From positions 1-42,323 of the forward strand of contig NZ_JAGFXZ010000028.1 of assembly GCF_019038395.1 (NCBI RefSeq): DNA of 42,323 nucleotides, written 5' to 3'. A program made the position numbers and the translations under genes. The notes under the pieces were generated by a model. That model was not told the origin of the DNA. It ran no database searches and saw only the letters and a list, made by a program, of their open reading frames with translations. Shown here piece by piece: positions 25,659 to 34,657 of the stretch. The stretch comes from Acinetobacter sp. BY419. GTDB taxonomy: Bacteria > Pseudomonadota > Gammaproteobacteria > Pseudomonadales > Moraxellaceae. Numbering within the stretch: the first letter of the stretch is position 1; every line of letters begins with the position of its first letter.

Positions 25659-26372
25659 TTAAAGCTGTTGCAGCATCAGTTTTGGATAATCCGTAATTAA
25701 GCCCTCGATGCCCCAGTCTCGTAGCTGTTTGGCCCGGTTCACATCATTTACTGTCCAGACACTCACATTCAGTTCAGCTGCCTGGGTAGCCTGAATCAGG
25801 TCTTTACTGGCCAGCTCATTCATCCAGCCAATATGACAGCATCCGAGCTCCAGTGCCTGATCAATCGCCTGATGTTTGACATCGGTTTCAATTAATAAAC
25901 CACGTTTTAACCGGGAGTTTTGCTGTTTGAAGGCATCAAGGATTTTGGCATCAAAGCTGGTAATAATGGCTGCCTGCTCATAGCCTTGCAGTTGTTGTTC
26001 TACTTCACAGGCTATTTTTTCGGCTGCTGCTTCGGAGTCAACACTTTTAATTTCGACCTCAATATGCTCAAAATCTCGAATGACATTTAAAGTTTGATCG
26101 AGGAGTGGGGTCGCTTCGACTTTGTTCCATTCTGACCAGGCCACAGCATGATTATATTGCGCCAGATCATCACGGTTGCATTCATATAAATGCTTTTGTA
26201 AACCGGTGGTACGGACAAAGTTGTCGTCATGCATGATGATCAAGGCATTGTCTTTGAGCTGACGGACATCAAACTCAACAGCGCGAATACCGATCTCCTG
26301 AATATACTGAAAACCGCCCAAGGTATTTTCAGGGGCTTCGCCACGTGCACCACGATGACCAATTATGCGCAT
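25659..26372 (-). CDS. Glycerophosphodiester phosphodiesterase (GDPD family)
   Basis: A 237-residue TIM-barrel enzyme that splits glycerophosphodiesters to glycerol-3-phosphate and an alcohol. The first catalytic block is IGHRGARGEAPENTLGGF (4-21) with His6 and Arg7. The metal ligands are Glu34 and Asp36 (VEFDV) followed by His49 (IMHDDNFVRTTG), and a third ligand is expected in VEIKS. The C-terminal WTVND and GIEGLITDYPKL are typical. There is no signal peptide, so it is cytoplasmic like E. coli UgpQ and of similar length. No ugp transporter genes are adjacent. It probably works in phospholipid head-group recycling. Confidence 0.92.
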   Translation of the reverse strand: MRIIGHRGARGEAPENTLGGFQYIQEIGIRAVEFDVRQLKDNALIIMHDDNFVRTTGLQKHLYECNRDDLAQYNHAVAWSEWNKVEATPLLDQTLNVIRDFEHIEVEIKSVDSEAAAEKIACEVEQQLQGYEQAAIITSFDAKILDAFKQQNSRLKRGLLIETDVKHQAIDQALELGCCHIGWMNELASKDLIQATQAAELNVSVWTVNDVNRAKQLRDWGIEGLITDYPKLMLQQL

Positions 26373-26514
26373 ACAATGCTCATGAGTGGGAAAGTTGAGT
26401 TCATTTTGCGGGGACTGCGTGACAAAATTATGACACTCACTATTTTCGTCAGATGCACGGTAAAATCAAGATACATCTGACGTGTATTTTTAGATCTAAA
26501 ATCACGAAGTCATT

Positions 26515-27099
26515 TTAGTTTTCGATGCTGTCATTGATGTTTTTTTGCCATAGCACTTCAGAACCGCCTTCAGCGCGTTGCAGGGTACGTGATGCGACAA
26601 ATAACCAGTCGGACAAACGGTTCAAAAGTTGTAGCGAAGCAGCCTGAATGTTTTGGTCACGGTGATGCACGGACATCACGCTGCGTTCGGCACGGCGGCA
26701 GACTGCACGGGCCTGATGAGCGAAACTACAGACCAAAGTGCCAGCAGGCAAAATAAAGTCTTTGAGCATTGGTAAGGCTTCATTCATACGGTCGATATCA
26801 TTTTCAAGAAATTCAATCGATACCGGTTGCACCAGATTAAAACCCGGAATACACACTTCACCACCCAGATCAAATAGCCAGTGCTGGATCAGGCTCAAAG
26901 ATTTATCCCAGGCAGCTTTGTCCGTAATAGCACTTGCAGAAATCTGCGCGCGCAATACACCAATCACGGCATTCAGTTCATCGACATCGCCAAGCGCGGT
27001 GATACGCAAGTCATCTTTGGCAACGCGTGAACCATCACCCAGTCCGGTAGTGCCTGAATCGCCTGTGCGCGTATAAATTTTACTTAAACGGTGACCCAT
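26515..27099 (-). CDS. ATP:cob(I)alamin adenosyltransferase, PduO type
   Basis: A 194-residue enzyme that attaches the adenosyl group of ATP to cob(I)alamin, making coenzyme B12. The N-terminal ATP-binding motif TRTGDSGTTGLGDGSRV (11-27) and the C-terminal ARAVCRRAERSV (about 127-138) are the PduO-type signatures; Arg and Glu of the latter contact the corrin and ATP. The length is usual (about 190). It lies 93 bp downstream of the B12 receptor gene on the same strand, with a hairpin between them. The pair suggests that the cell imports B12 and then activates it; no de novo corrin-synthesis gene is in the window. Confidence 0.93.
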   Translation of the reverse strand: MGHRLSKIYTRTGDSGTTGLGDGSRVAKDDLRITALGDVDELNAVIGVLRAQISASAITDKAAWDKSLSLIQHWLFDLGGEVCIPGFNLVQPVSIEFLENDIDRMNEALPMLKDFILPAGTLVCSFAHQARAVCRRAERSVMSVHHRDQNIQAASLQLLNRLSDWLFVASRTLQRAEGGSEVLWQKNINDSIEN

Positions 27100-27136
27100 T
27101 TGAATTCCTTAATTTTTTAAATGCTGAATATAAAAA

Positions 27137-27166
27137 AGAATCATGCCATAGGCATGGCATGATTCT
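27137..27166 (-). terminator. Terminator between btuB and the adenosyltransferase
   Basis: AGAATCATGCC pairs with GGCATGATTCT around an ATAGGCAT loop; on the minus strand a TTTTTT run follows. It would end or attenuate the riboswitch-controlled transcript before the adenosyltransferase gene. Confidence 0.85.
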
Positions 27167-27192
27167 CAAAAGTATTTCTAAAAAGGTTGAAC

Positions 27193-29028
27193 TTAGTATT
27201 TAAACGTCACACCCGCAGAAGCTAGGCGGCCACCGTTAACATAGTACTGGTCGCCAGCGCTATGCACAGTTTTGTATTTCACATCACCGACATTTTCAAT
27301 GTTAGTAAACAGTTTAACTGTTGGATTAATATTCCAATATGCATTTAAGTCAATGCGTGCATAACCTGGAATATCACGACTAAAGTCCTTCGCTTTCGAT
27401 TTTGCTACCAGTGCAGCACTTAAACCGTAATCGGCATTTTGCAGACCTGTCGATACAGTGAATGACTGACGAGGGCGACGTAATAGCTCTGAGTCTTGTT
27501 TAATATCTTCAGTTTTGACATAAGTGTAACCGGCATTAATAAAGAACTGATCTTTTGCCCATTGTGCCGTCAATTCACCGCCACTCATCTTGGCTTGATC
27601 AATGTTTTGGTTTTGGTAAATAGTAGTTGGAAGCCATCCTTCTCCACAATCAATAATACATATCGAATTAATTAAATTATCGACTTCCGTATAGAAAGCG
27701 GAAGCACTTACCAAAATATTTAATGGAAGCTTTTGATCTATACCAATTTCATACGAAATGCTTTCTTCAGGCTTCAGTTGATCATTGCCGCCAAAAGCAT
27801 ACATATCATTTAGAGTCGGTGCCTTAAATGCTGAACCAATATTGGTATAAATGCTGGTATTAGGGAGCAATTGATAACGGATGCCACCTTGTGCAACAGT
27901 ATGTGAGCCAAATTTTTCGTTATCTTCGACACGCACACCCACCTGAGTGCTTAAGTTATTTATCTGATACTGATGCTGAATATAATAGCCTGTTGAATTA
28001 ATGTCTTCATCAAGAGCTTGGTTTTTTGCATCGGTATTACGCTGGGTAATGCCCAGTAAAACATTTTGTGCGGGTGTGAAATTCCATTTGCCATAGATTT
28101 CTGCTTCTTGTGTGGTGCTATGTACAAAGCTGCTTGATGTCACTTGATCTAAGTCATCTTTAAACTGAGAGAGACGTGCATTAATTTCAATGGTTTGCGT
28201 TGGGTTAATGCGACCTTTTAAGTTTACAATTTCATTTTCAAAATCTTGGCTGGAGAAGGCTCCCCAATTACTGTATTGGACATTTCCTGAATTTTGACTA
28301 TAATCGAGTGATGTCGCATAACGCTCTTTTTCAATGCCGAATTTTGCGCTATAGCCTTTTTGATCATAACTGTAGTCACGGGTGTCATTGATATTGAATA
28401 CAGGTGTACCGTCAGTTTCTAAAACTTGACCGCGAATTTGCGCATACACCCCATTTTCTGCCAAGTCGGCACCAATAATTGATTTGTAGGTTTGATTCTC
28501 ACCAATTTCACCTGTCACAAAGGCACCCGTTTTTTCAGGTGTTTTTGTCACAAACTGCACTACACCACCAATTGCATCTGTACCATAAAGCACAGATGCA
28601 GGGCCTTTTAATACTTCAATCTGTTTAAGATCAGTGGTGTCTAAAAATGGAATGGAAGCTGCACCTGTGGTGGCTGTATTTAAACGAACACCATCACGTA
28701 GTACTAAAGCTTGATTGGAATTGGTGCCGCGTAAAAAAATAGAAGTTTGCTGGCCATAACCACCCGATTGCACGACATTAATACTTGGATCTGTTTTTAG
28801 TAGATCTGGTAGTGCTTTAATAGGTGATTGTTCAAGAATCGCCGGTTCAATAATCGAAATACGCGCAGGTACCTCCTTGATGTTCTGCTCACTACGAGAA
28901 GCAGTCACCACAATGGTATCTAATGAAGCTTTTGCGACTTTTTGCTCGGCAGCAAAAACAGATGAAGTGGTACCCAACGCAAGTGCGATCGCACCTACCA
29001 AGACAGTAGGTTGAAAGTGAAGTGACAT
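27193..29028 (-). CDS. btuB: TonB-dependent vitamin B12 receptor (BtuB-like)
   Basis: A 611-residue outer-membrane receptor. The signal peptide (ALALGTTSSVFA-AEQ) is followed by a TonB-box-like TIVVTASRSEQ (about 39-49), a plug domain with FLRGTNSNQALVLRDGVRLN and VLKGPASVLYGTDAIGG, and a barrel ending in Phe-Lys-Tyr. The length matches BtuB (about 600). The frame extends to 29169, but those extra codons lie in the riboswitch. The ATG at 29028 has GGAG 8 bp before it and begins the signal peptide. The cobalamin riboswitch in the leader fixes the ligand class better than the protein sequence does. It would pass B12 to the periplasm with TonB energy. Confidence 0.9.
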   Translation of the reverse strand: MSLHFQPTVLVGAIALALGTTSSVFAAEQKVAKASLDTIVVTASRSEQNIKEVPARISIIEPAILEQSPIKALPDLLKTDPSINVVQSGGYGQQTSIFLRGTNSNQALVLRDGVRLNTATTGAASIPFLDTTDLKQIEVLKGPASVLYGTDAIGGVVQFVTKTPEKTGAFVTGEIGENQTYKSIIGADLAENGVYAQIRGQVLETDGTPVFNINDTRDYSYDQKGYSAKFGIEKERYATSLDYSQNSGNVQYSNWGAFSSQDFENEIVNLKGRINPTQTIEINARLSQFKDDLDQVTSSSFVHSTTQEAEIYGKWNFTPAQNVLLGITQRNTDAKNQALDEDINSTGYYIQHQYQINNLSTQVGVRVEDNEKFGSHTVAQGGIRYQLLPNTSIYTNIGSAFKAPTLNDMYAFGGNDQLKPEESISYEIGIDQKLPLNILVSASAFYTEVDNLINSICIIDCGEGWLPTTIYQNQNIDQAKMSGGELTAQWAKDQFFINAGYTYVKTEDIKQDSELLRRPRQSFTVSTGLQNADYGLSAALVAKSKAKDFSRDIPGYARIDLNAYWNINPTVKLFTNIENVGDVKYKTVHSAGDQYYVNGGRLASAGVTFKY

Positions 29029-29075
29029 TTTAATGCTCCATACATTCACTTCCCCGTGAATGATTGAGTTAAAGA

Positions 29076-29268
29076 ACACAACAAGCAGGTTTCCGGACTT
29101 AAATGTGCAAAGCAGCCGCCTTGCTGTATATCCACCTTCCCACATCAAGATGCAGTGGTGTAAACCCAAAAGTTTAATTTGATAGACGTTTCATTTTTTA
29201 CCGTTGCGGGGGCAGTGCTGGATTTACACCAGCTTCCCTAAAGCCTGAAGGCTTGGACTTGCTGCAAA
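29076..29268 (-). promoter_or_regulatory. Cobalamin (B12) riboswitch
   Basis: The minus-strand leader carries the conserved core: a GGGAAGCTGGTGTAAATCC block, then GCACTGCCCCCGCAACGGTA, and at the 3' end AGTCCGGAAACCTGC. The ends pair as CAGCAAG with CTTGTTG (stem P1). The element stops about 47 nt before the btuB ATG. A TTCAC/GTGAA hairpin lies between it and the ribosome-binding site. Bound adenosylcobalamin or cobalamin would lower BtuB synthesis. Confidence 0.95.
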
Positions 29269-29276
29269 GTGAGCGC

Positions 29277-29305
29277 AGTATAAAGTCAGTATGACTTATA
29301 CACAA
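29277..29305 (-). promoter_or_regulatory. Promoter of the btuB riboswitch transcript
   Basis: On the minus strand TTGTGT and TATACT are separated by 17 bp. The spacer holds a perfect inverted repeat, AAGTCA-GTA-TGACTT (29283-29297), which could be an operator. Confidence 0.65.
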
Positions 29306-29356
29306 TCTGCATCGATAATAATCCGGATGAACTTTACGCAAGTCAGAAAAATTGCA

Positions 29357-29384
29357 TTACAATGATTTGCCCCAATCTTATAGA
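29357..29384 (+). promoter_or_regulatory. Candidate promoter of trpF-trpB
   Basis: TTACAA (29357-29362) and TATAGA (29379-29384) with a 16-bp spacer, 38 bp before the trpF start. No leader peptide or attenuator is visible. Confidence 0.45.
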
Positions 29385-29421
29385 TTGATCAATACATTGG
29401 TAGATCTAGAGCCAACATAAT

Positions 29422-30066
29422 ATGCGAACCCGTGCCAAAATTTGTGGAATCACCCGAGTCGAAGATGTACATGCCGTAGTCAATGCCGGCTGTGACGCGA
29501 TAGGATTTGTATTTTATCCCCCGAGTCCACGGCATGTGACTTTGGAGCAGGCTGAAATCCTGATCCGGGCTATTCCGGCGTATGTGCAGGCGGTGGGTTT
29601 ATTTGTGAATAGTAGCGCAGATGAAATCCAGGCGATTTTAAATAAAGTACCGCTGGATATTTTGCAATTTCATGGCGATGAAACACCTGAACAATGTCAG
29701 GCAATCGCCCAGCAGCTCGGACGCCGCTGGTATAAGGCGATTCAGGTTAAACCCGATTTAGACGTGGTTGCAGAAATTCAAAGTTATCAAGATGCGGGCG
29801 CAAGCGCAGTACTGTTAGACGCATGGCATCCTGACCTAAAAGGTGGCACAGGGCACAGCTTCGATTGGGACACATTTCCCAAACTCAATATTCCCTTGAT
29901 CTTGGCAGGGGGCTTAAATCCTGACAATATCGAACAGGCAATTCTCACCACACAGGCGTATGCCGTCGATGTGAGTGGCGGTGTCGAGTCCGCAAAAGGT
30001 ATTAAAGACCAACAACTCATAGAACGCTTTATGCAAGGAGTCCATCGTGGATCAGCAAAGTACTAG
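29422..30066 (+). CDS. trpF: Phosphoribosylanthranilate isomerase TrpF
   Basis: A 214-residue TIM-barrel enzyme of tryptophan synthesis, converting phosphoribosylanthranilate to CdRP. The catalytic Cys8 is in the AKICGIT strand and the catalytic Asp in [15 protein letters not shown] near residue 131; the phosphate-binding LAGGLNPDN (about 161-169) and the VDVSGGVES motif follow. It is monofunctional, not fused to TrpC. The gene starts with ATG at 29422 and overlaps trpB by 20 bp, which suggests translational coupling. Only trpF and trpB are together here, with no trpA behind them. Confidence 0.96.
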   Translation: MRTRAKICGITRVEDVHAVVNAGCDAIGFVFYPPSPRHVTLEQAEILIRAIPAYVQAVGLFVNSSADEIQAILNKVPLDILQFHGDETPEQCQAIAQQLGRRWYKAIQVKPDLDVVAEIQSYQDAGASAVLLDAWHPDLKGGTGHSFDWDTFPKLNIPLILAGGLNPDNIEQAILTTQAYAVDVSGGVESAKGIKDQQLIERFMQGVHRGSAKY

Positions 30067-31291
30067 CCAGAACAGTCAGGCAGTTGACTATACCCAATTC
30101 CCGGATGAACGCGGGCATTTCGGTATTCATGGCGGACGTTTTGTGTCAGAAACACTCATGGCGGCTTTAGAAGACTTGGAAGAGCTCTATTTCCGTATGA
30201 AAGATGATGCGCAATTTTTGGCAGAATTTGACCGTGACATGGCATTTTATGTCGGTCGTCCGAGTCCTTTATATCATGCTGAGCGATGGTCAAGAGAGTT
30301 GGGTGGCGCGCAAATTTATTTAAAACGTGAAGACTTAAATCATACCGGTTCGCATAAGATCAATAACACCATTGGTCAGGCATTGCTTGCAAAATTGTCA
30401 GGCAAAAAACGCATTATTGCCGAAACGGGTGCCGGTCAGCACGGTGTAGCCACGGCAACGATTGCAGCACGTTTAGGTCTTGAGTGTGTGGTGTTTATGG
30501 GCGCAGATGATGTAAAACGTCAAGCCATGAACGTATATCGTATGCGTCTGCTTGGTGCAACGGTTGTGCCTGTACAAAGCGGTTCTAAAACCTTAAAAGA
30601 TGCCATGAATGAAGCCATGCGTGACTGGGTTACTAACGTTGATTCGACCTATTATGTGATTGGTACCGTGGCAGGTCCGCATCCGTATCCGCAACTGGTT
30701 CGTGATTTCCAGTCGATTATTGGCCGTGAAGCGCGCCGCCAGATTCAGGAACAGGCAGGCCGCCTTCCTGATGCCTTAGTTGCTTGTGTCGGTGGTGGCT
30801 CAAACGCAATGGGCTTGTTCTATCCGTTCCTGAATGATCAAGATGTAAAAATGTACGGTGTGGAAGCCGCAGGTTTGGGTATTGAAACGGGTAAACACTC
30901 AGCGCCATTGAATGCCGGCCATGTCGGTGTATTACACGGCAACCGAACTTACCTGATGTCTGATAAAGAAGGTCAGATTATTGAAACCCATTCAATTTCT
31001 GCCGGCCTGGATTATCCGGGTGTGGGGCCAGAGCATAGCTTCCTGAAAGATATGGAACGTGTGAACTATGTGCCAATTACAGATACTGAAGCACTACAGG
31101 GTTTCCGTGATTTAACCAAGATTGAAGGCATTATTCCGGCGCTAGAAAGCGCACATGCCATGGCTTATGTGTCTAAACTTGCTCCTACTATGGGCAAGGA
31201 CCAGATTATTATTGCAACGGTTTCAGGTCGTGGTGATAAGGACTTGATGACTGTGGCGCGCATTGATGGCGTGGAAATGGTAGAGATGTAA
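30047..31291 (+). CDS. trpB: Tryptophan synthase beta chain TrpB
   Basis: A 414-residue PLP enzyme condensing indole and serine to tryptophan. The PLP Lys104 lies in [14 protein letters not shown], the phosphate-binding loop is GGGSNAMG near 249, and the catalytic Glu is in [10 protein letters not shown] near 126. The start is GTG at 30047, inside the trpF frame, with AAGGAG 6 bp before it. A partner alpha subunit (TrpA) must be encoded elsewhere, because the next genes are unrelated. The last codons VEMVEM are followed by a C/T-rich palindrome and a strong terminator. Confidence 0.97.
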   Translation: MDQQSTSQNSQAVDYTQFPDERGHFGIHGGRFVSETLMAALEDLEELYFRMKDDAQFLAEFDRDMAFYVGRPSPLYHAERWSRELGGAQIYLKREDLNHTGSHKINNTIGQALLAKLSGKKRIIAETGAGQHGVATATIAARLGLECVVFMGADDVKRQAMNVYRMRLLGATVVPVQSGSKTLKDAMNEAMRDWVTNVDSTYYVIGTVAGPHPYPQLVRDFQSIIGREARRQIQEQAGRLPDALVACVGGGSNAMGLFYPFLNDQDVKMYGVEAAGLGIETGKHSAPLNAGHVGVLHGNRTYLMSDKEGQIIETHSISAGLDYPGVGPEHSFLKDMERVNYVPITDTEALQGFRDLTKIEGIIPALESAHAMAYVSKLAPTMGKDQIIIATVSGRGDKDLMTVARIDGVEMVEM

Positions 31292-31303
31292 TATGCCTTT
31301 TAG

Positions 31304-31324
31304 CCCTCTCCTTGCAGGAGAGGG
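31304..31324. repeat. C/T-rich intergenic palindrome
   Basis: CCCTCTCC, loop TTGCA, GGAGAGGG: a perfect 8-bp stem. It resembles the palindromes at 10102-10147 and 11355-11415. It sits just past the trpB stop codon and before the real terminator. Confidence 0.5.
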
Positions 31325-31357
31325 TGGGGTGAGGTTAAATCTCACAAAAGGGTGAAT

Positions 31358-31395
31358 AAAAAAATCGTGCTAAGAAAACTTAGCACGATTTTTTT
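31358..31395. terminator. Bidirectional terminator between trpB and the acyl-CoA ligase
   Basis: A 17-bp perfect stem (AAAAAATCGTGCTAAG plus one base on each side), loop AAAA, with long A and T runs on both sides. Confidence 0.95.
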
Positions 31396-31480
31396 ATTGG
31401 ATAAGCTTTGAAGGAATAAAACCGTGCTCTCCCGAATGAACCCAATAATTTATAGATCTATTCAGGAGGAGTGTAATCTT

Positions 31481-33121
31481 TTAAGAAAACTCCCCTAGCG
31501 CGCGTTCTTTGGCCCATTCGCGTAAAACAAATTTTTGTAATTTACCGGTCGAAGTTTTTGGAATCTCGGTAATCACGACATCTTTAGGCACTTTAAAGCG
31601 GGCCAGATGCTCGCGGCAAAATTCAATAATCTCTTCTTCGGTGGCCTGGGTTCCTTCTTTGAGTTCAATAAAGGCGCAAGGAACTTCCTGCCAGCGTGAA
31701 TCAGGCTTGGCGACTACTGCTGCAGTCAGTACAGCCGGATGCTGATACAGCACTTCTTCCACCTCTAGCGAGGAAATATTTTCGCCACCGGAAATGATCA
31801 CGTCTTTGGAACGGTCAGTAATTTTGGCATAGCCATCTGGCTGACATACAGCCAGATCTCCAGTATGGAACCAGCCACCGGCAAAGGCCTCGGCTGTTGC
31901 TTCCGGATTTTTTAGATAGCCTTTCATCACGATATTGCCACGGAACATGATTTCGCCCATGGTCTGGCCATCGTGTGGAACTTCCTGCATGGTATCGGGA
32001 TCAAGCACTTTCATGCCATCTTGTAATGGATATGGTACGCCTTGACGGGAGTGCAACTGGGCCTGTTCCTGAATGGATAAATCACTCCAACCCGCTTGAG
32101 ATGCGCAGAGTGCAGAAGGACCATAGGTTTCTGTCAAGCCGTAAACATGCGTCACGTTAATACCGATATTTCGCATGCCTTCAATGATGGCTGCAGGAGG
32201 TGCAGCACCAGCAACCATGACCTCGACACGGTGCTCAAGCTTGGTCTTTTTCTCTTCAGGTATGTTGATCAGCATCGACAGGACAATCGGTGCACCACAG
32301 AAGTAATCGACTTTATGTTCAGTGATCAGTTTAAAGATCAGTTCAGCATCGACTTTACGCAAGCAGACGTTGGTTCCGCCGTTGGCCGCTATGGTCCAGG
32401 CAAAGCACCAGCCATTACAGTGGAACAGAGGCAGTGTCCATAAATAGGTAGCGCGTGGTGTCATGCCGCAAGCAATGATATTGCTGGCTGCATTAATGTA
32501 GGCACCGCGGTGATGATAGACCACGCCTTTCGGATTTCCGGTAGTGCCGGAGGTATAACTCAAGCTGATCGCATCCCATTCATCTTGGGGTAAATGCCAT
32601 TCAAAGTTTGCATCGCCTTGGGCAATCCAGTCTTCATATTCGATTTGACCAATACGCTTGTCTTCACCTTCAAATTCTTCATCCGCCACATCAATCACAT
32701 AAATGTCTTGTGACACCAGGGCGAGGGCTTCTGTCGCAAGTGCAGTAAATTCGGGATCGACCAGTAATACTTTGCTTTCAGCATGTTCCAGCATAAAGGC
32801 AAGGGTTTTGGCGTCCAGACGGGTATTTAAAGTATTGAGGACTGCACCCGCCATCGGTACAGCAAAATGTGCTTCAATCATGGCAGGGACGTTAGGCAAC
32901 AGGACAGACACGGTATCATTTTTACCGATGCCTAATTTTTGGAGCTGGTTGGCAAACTGACGGCAACGGTTATATTTCTCACGCCATGTGATGCGACGCT
33001 TTCCGTAGATAATCGCATTTTGATTTGGATAAATATAAGCTGCACGATCAAGATAGCGTAAAGGTGATAAGGCTACAAAATTCGCGGGGGTACGCGGTAA
33101 TTCATCATATGCGCTAACCAT
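31481..33121 (-). CDS. AMP-forming acyl-CoA synthetase (medium/short acyl, DmdB-like)
   Basis: A 546-residue ANL-superfamily ligase that makes acyl-AMP and then acyl-CoA from ATP, CoA and a carboxylic acid. The P-loop is SYTSGTTGNPKGVVYHHRG (about 191-209). A VYGLTETYGPS block near 330, a WFHTGDLA motif near 417 and the C-terminal Lys in PKTSTGKLQKFVLRE are all present. It closely resembles the DmdB/AAE group rather than the 560-residue FadD of E. coli. The substrate chain length cannot be told. It is transcribed against trpB and divergently from the lactone-oxidase-like gene. A link to the acyl-CoA dehydrogenases 15 kb away is only suggestive. Confidence 0.92.
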   Translation of the reverse strand: MVSAYDELPRTPANFVALSPLRYLDRAAYIYPNQNAIIYGKRRITWREKYNRCRQFANQLQKLGIGKNDTVSVLLPNVPAMIEAHFAVPMAGAVLNTLNTRLDAKTLAFMLEHAESKVLLVDPEFTALATEALALVSQDIYVIDVADEEFEGEDKRIGQIEYEDWIAQGDANFEWHLPQDEWDAISLSYTSGTTGNPKGVVYHHRGAYINAASNIIACGMTPRATYLWTLPLFHCNGWCFAWTIAANGGTNVCLRKVDAELIFKLITEHKVDYFCGAPIVLSMLINIPEEKKTKLEHRVEVMVAGAAPPAAIIEGMRNIGINVTHVYGLTETYGPSALCASQAGWSDLSIQEQAQLHSRQGVPYPLQDGMKVLDPDTMQEVPHDGQTMGEIMFRGNIVMKGYLKNPEATAEAFAGGWFHTGDLAVCQPDGYAKITDRSKDVIISGGENISSLEVEEVLYQHPAVLTAAVVAKPDSRWQEVPCAFIELKEGTQATEEEIIEFCREHLARFKVPKDVVITEIPKTSTGKLQKFVLREWAKERALGEFS

Positions 33122-33361
33122 GGTAAAACTCCGTTATATATTTATTTTCATATCCTGCTGAAAAGATATGTATTTCTTATAAATCTTGCATTTATGCTTT
33201 AGTCGAGTACGTTTTTTATAATTTTAAGTATTTGAATATTAATAAAAATATTTAACCCTGTTTAAATGTCTTGAACCCATGGGTTCCCATGTTTGATTTT
33301 TTAGGTATTTTACTCTAGTTGAGCAATTAAAATAATATGAGCCAAGGACGAATGAAGAAGA

Positions 33362-34645
33362 ATGAAAATACAACAGGTGGATAAAGGATGGCAGAACTGG
33401 TCGGGAAGCCAGCAGGCACATCCTGAATTTTTTCAACCTCGCTATATGCATGAATTACAGGATTTGGTGAAGTCACATGCCCAGATTCTTGTGCTAGGTG
33501 CAGGGCATTCATTTAGTGCACTGGCCAAAACCAATGATGTGCTGCTTAATCTCGATCAGTTCAAAGGTGTCATTTCCTCTGATGAAGCTAAAACGCAATG
33601 CACCGTGCAGGCCGGTACGCGTTTGTATGACTTGGGGAAATATCTGGCTCCGATCAATCAGGCTTTAATCAATCAGGGGGATATTGATCAGCAAAGTCTG
33701 GCTGGGGCGATTTCTACGGGAACGCATGGCACCGGAATCGATTTACCTTGTTTATCTGCTTTTGTGGAAGGCTTTGAATTACTGACTGCAGATGGAGAAC
33801 TGTTGCAGTGTGATCGTCAGCAGAATACCGAGATATTTCAGGCCGGACGTGTGGCATTGGGCAGCTTGGGTATATTGACCAAAATGACCCTGCAAAATCG
33901 GCCACGCTATAAATTAAAAGAACAGATTCGGTTATGTTCATTAAAAGAAATATTTGCAAATATCGATCAATGGAAGTATCAGCACCGCCATATTGAGTTT
34001 TGGGCTTTTTTGCACACTGAGACAGTCATGCTGAAAATCCTGAATGAAACTGATGATGCAGTTCAGCCAAGACGAGAGAGCTGGCCATCCGAAGATGCTT
34101 TATTGACTTTGTGTTCTGAACTGACGCGACTCTTTCCGAAGACCAATCTCTATCTGCAAAAAATGCTCGGCGTGTTTGTCAAACCGACCTGCTATGTGGA
34201 TTGGTCAAACCGTCTTTTCCCGACTCCACGCAATACCAGATTTAATGAAATGGAATATCAGATTCCGGTCGATTCAGGCTTGCAATGTCTGGACGAGGTT
34301 CTGCATGTTTTACGCAAACATCAAGTACCGATGTTCTTTCCGATCGAGTTCCGTTATGTCAAAGGGGACGATATCTGGTTAAGTCCATTTCATGAACGCG
34401 ATTCGGTTTCAATTTCGATTCACCAGTTTTATAAACAGGATTATCAGCTCATCTTTGATCTGGTCGAGCCGATTTTACAGAAATATCAGGGCAGGCCGCA
34501 TTGGGGGAAATTGCATTCCATGACTGCTAACTCGCTACGTGATCTCTATCCGAAATGGGAGGATTTTATGAGAGTGCGTCAGCAACTGGATCCGCAGCAA
34601 AAATGGCTAAATCCGTATTTAAAACAATTATTTTTGGCTGAATAG
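33362..34645 (+). CDS. Aldonolactone-oxidase-type FAD oxidoreductase
   Basis: A 427-residue flavoenzyme of the VAO/PCMH family, of the arabinonolactone/gulonolactone oxidase type. The FAD-binding part holds VLGAGHSFSALA (44-55) with His49 at the site where related enzymes attach FAD covalently, and AISTGTHGTG near 117. The C-terminal ALO domain ends in RPHWGKLHS (about 378-386), conserved in the family. There is no signal peptide, so it is cytoplasmic. A downstream PLP enzyme gene begins 12 bp past its stop, indicating an operon. The natural substrate is unknown; sugar lactones and polyols are the candidates from the family. The start has a GAAGAAG-type ribosome-binding sequence. Confidence 0.88.
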   Translation: MKIQQVDKGWQNWSGSQQAHPEFFQPRYMHELQDLVKSHAQILVLGAGHSFSALAKTNDVLLNLDQFKGVISSDEAKTQCTVQAGTRLYDLGKYLAPINQALINQGDIDQQSLAGAISTGTHGTGIDLPCLSAFVEGFELLTADGELLQCDRQQNTEIFQAGRVALGSLGILTKMTLQNRPRYKLKEQIRLCSLKEIFANIDQWKYQHRHIEFWAFLHTETVMLKILNETDDAVQPRRESWPSEDALLTLCSELTRLFPKTNLYLQKMLGVFVKPTCYVDWSNRLFPTPRNTRFNEMEYQIPVDSGLQCLDEVLHVLRKHQVPMFFPIEFRYVKGDDIWLSPFHERDSVSISIHQFYKQDYQLIFDLVEPILQKYQGRPHWGKLHSMTANSLRDLYPKWEDFMRVRQQLDPQQKWLNPYLKQLFLAE

Positions 34646-34657
34646 CAGGAGCGAGTA

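Noticed and set aside
29029..29169. N-terminal extension of the btuB frame
   Set aside because: These codons lie in the leader and cobalamin riboswitch, and the signal peptide begins at 29028.
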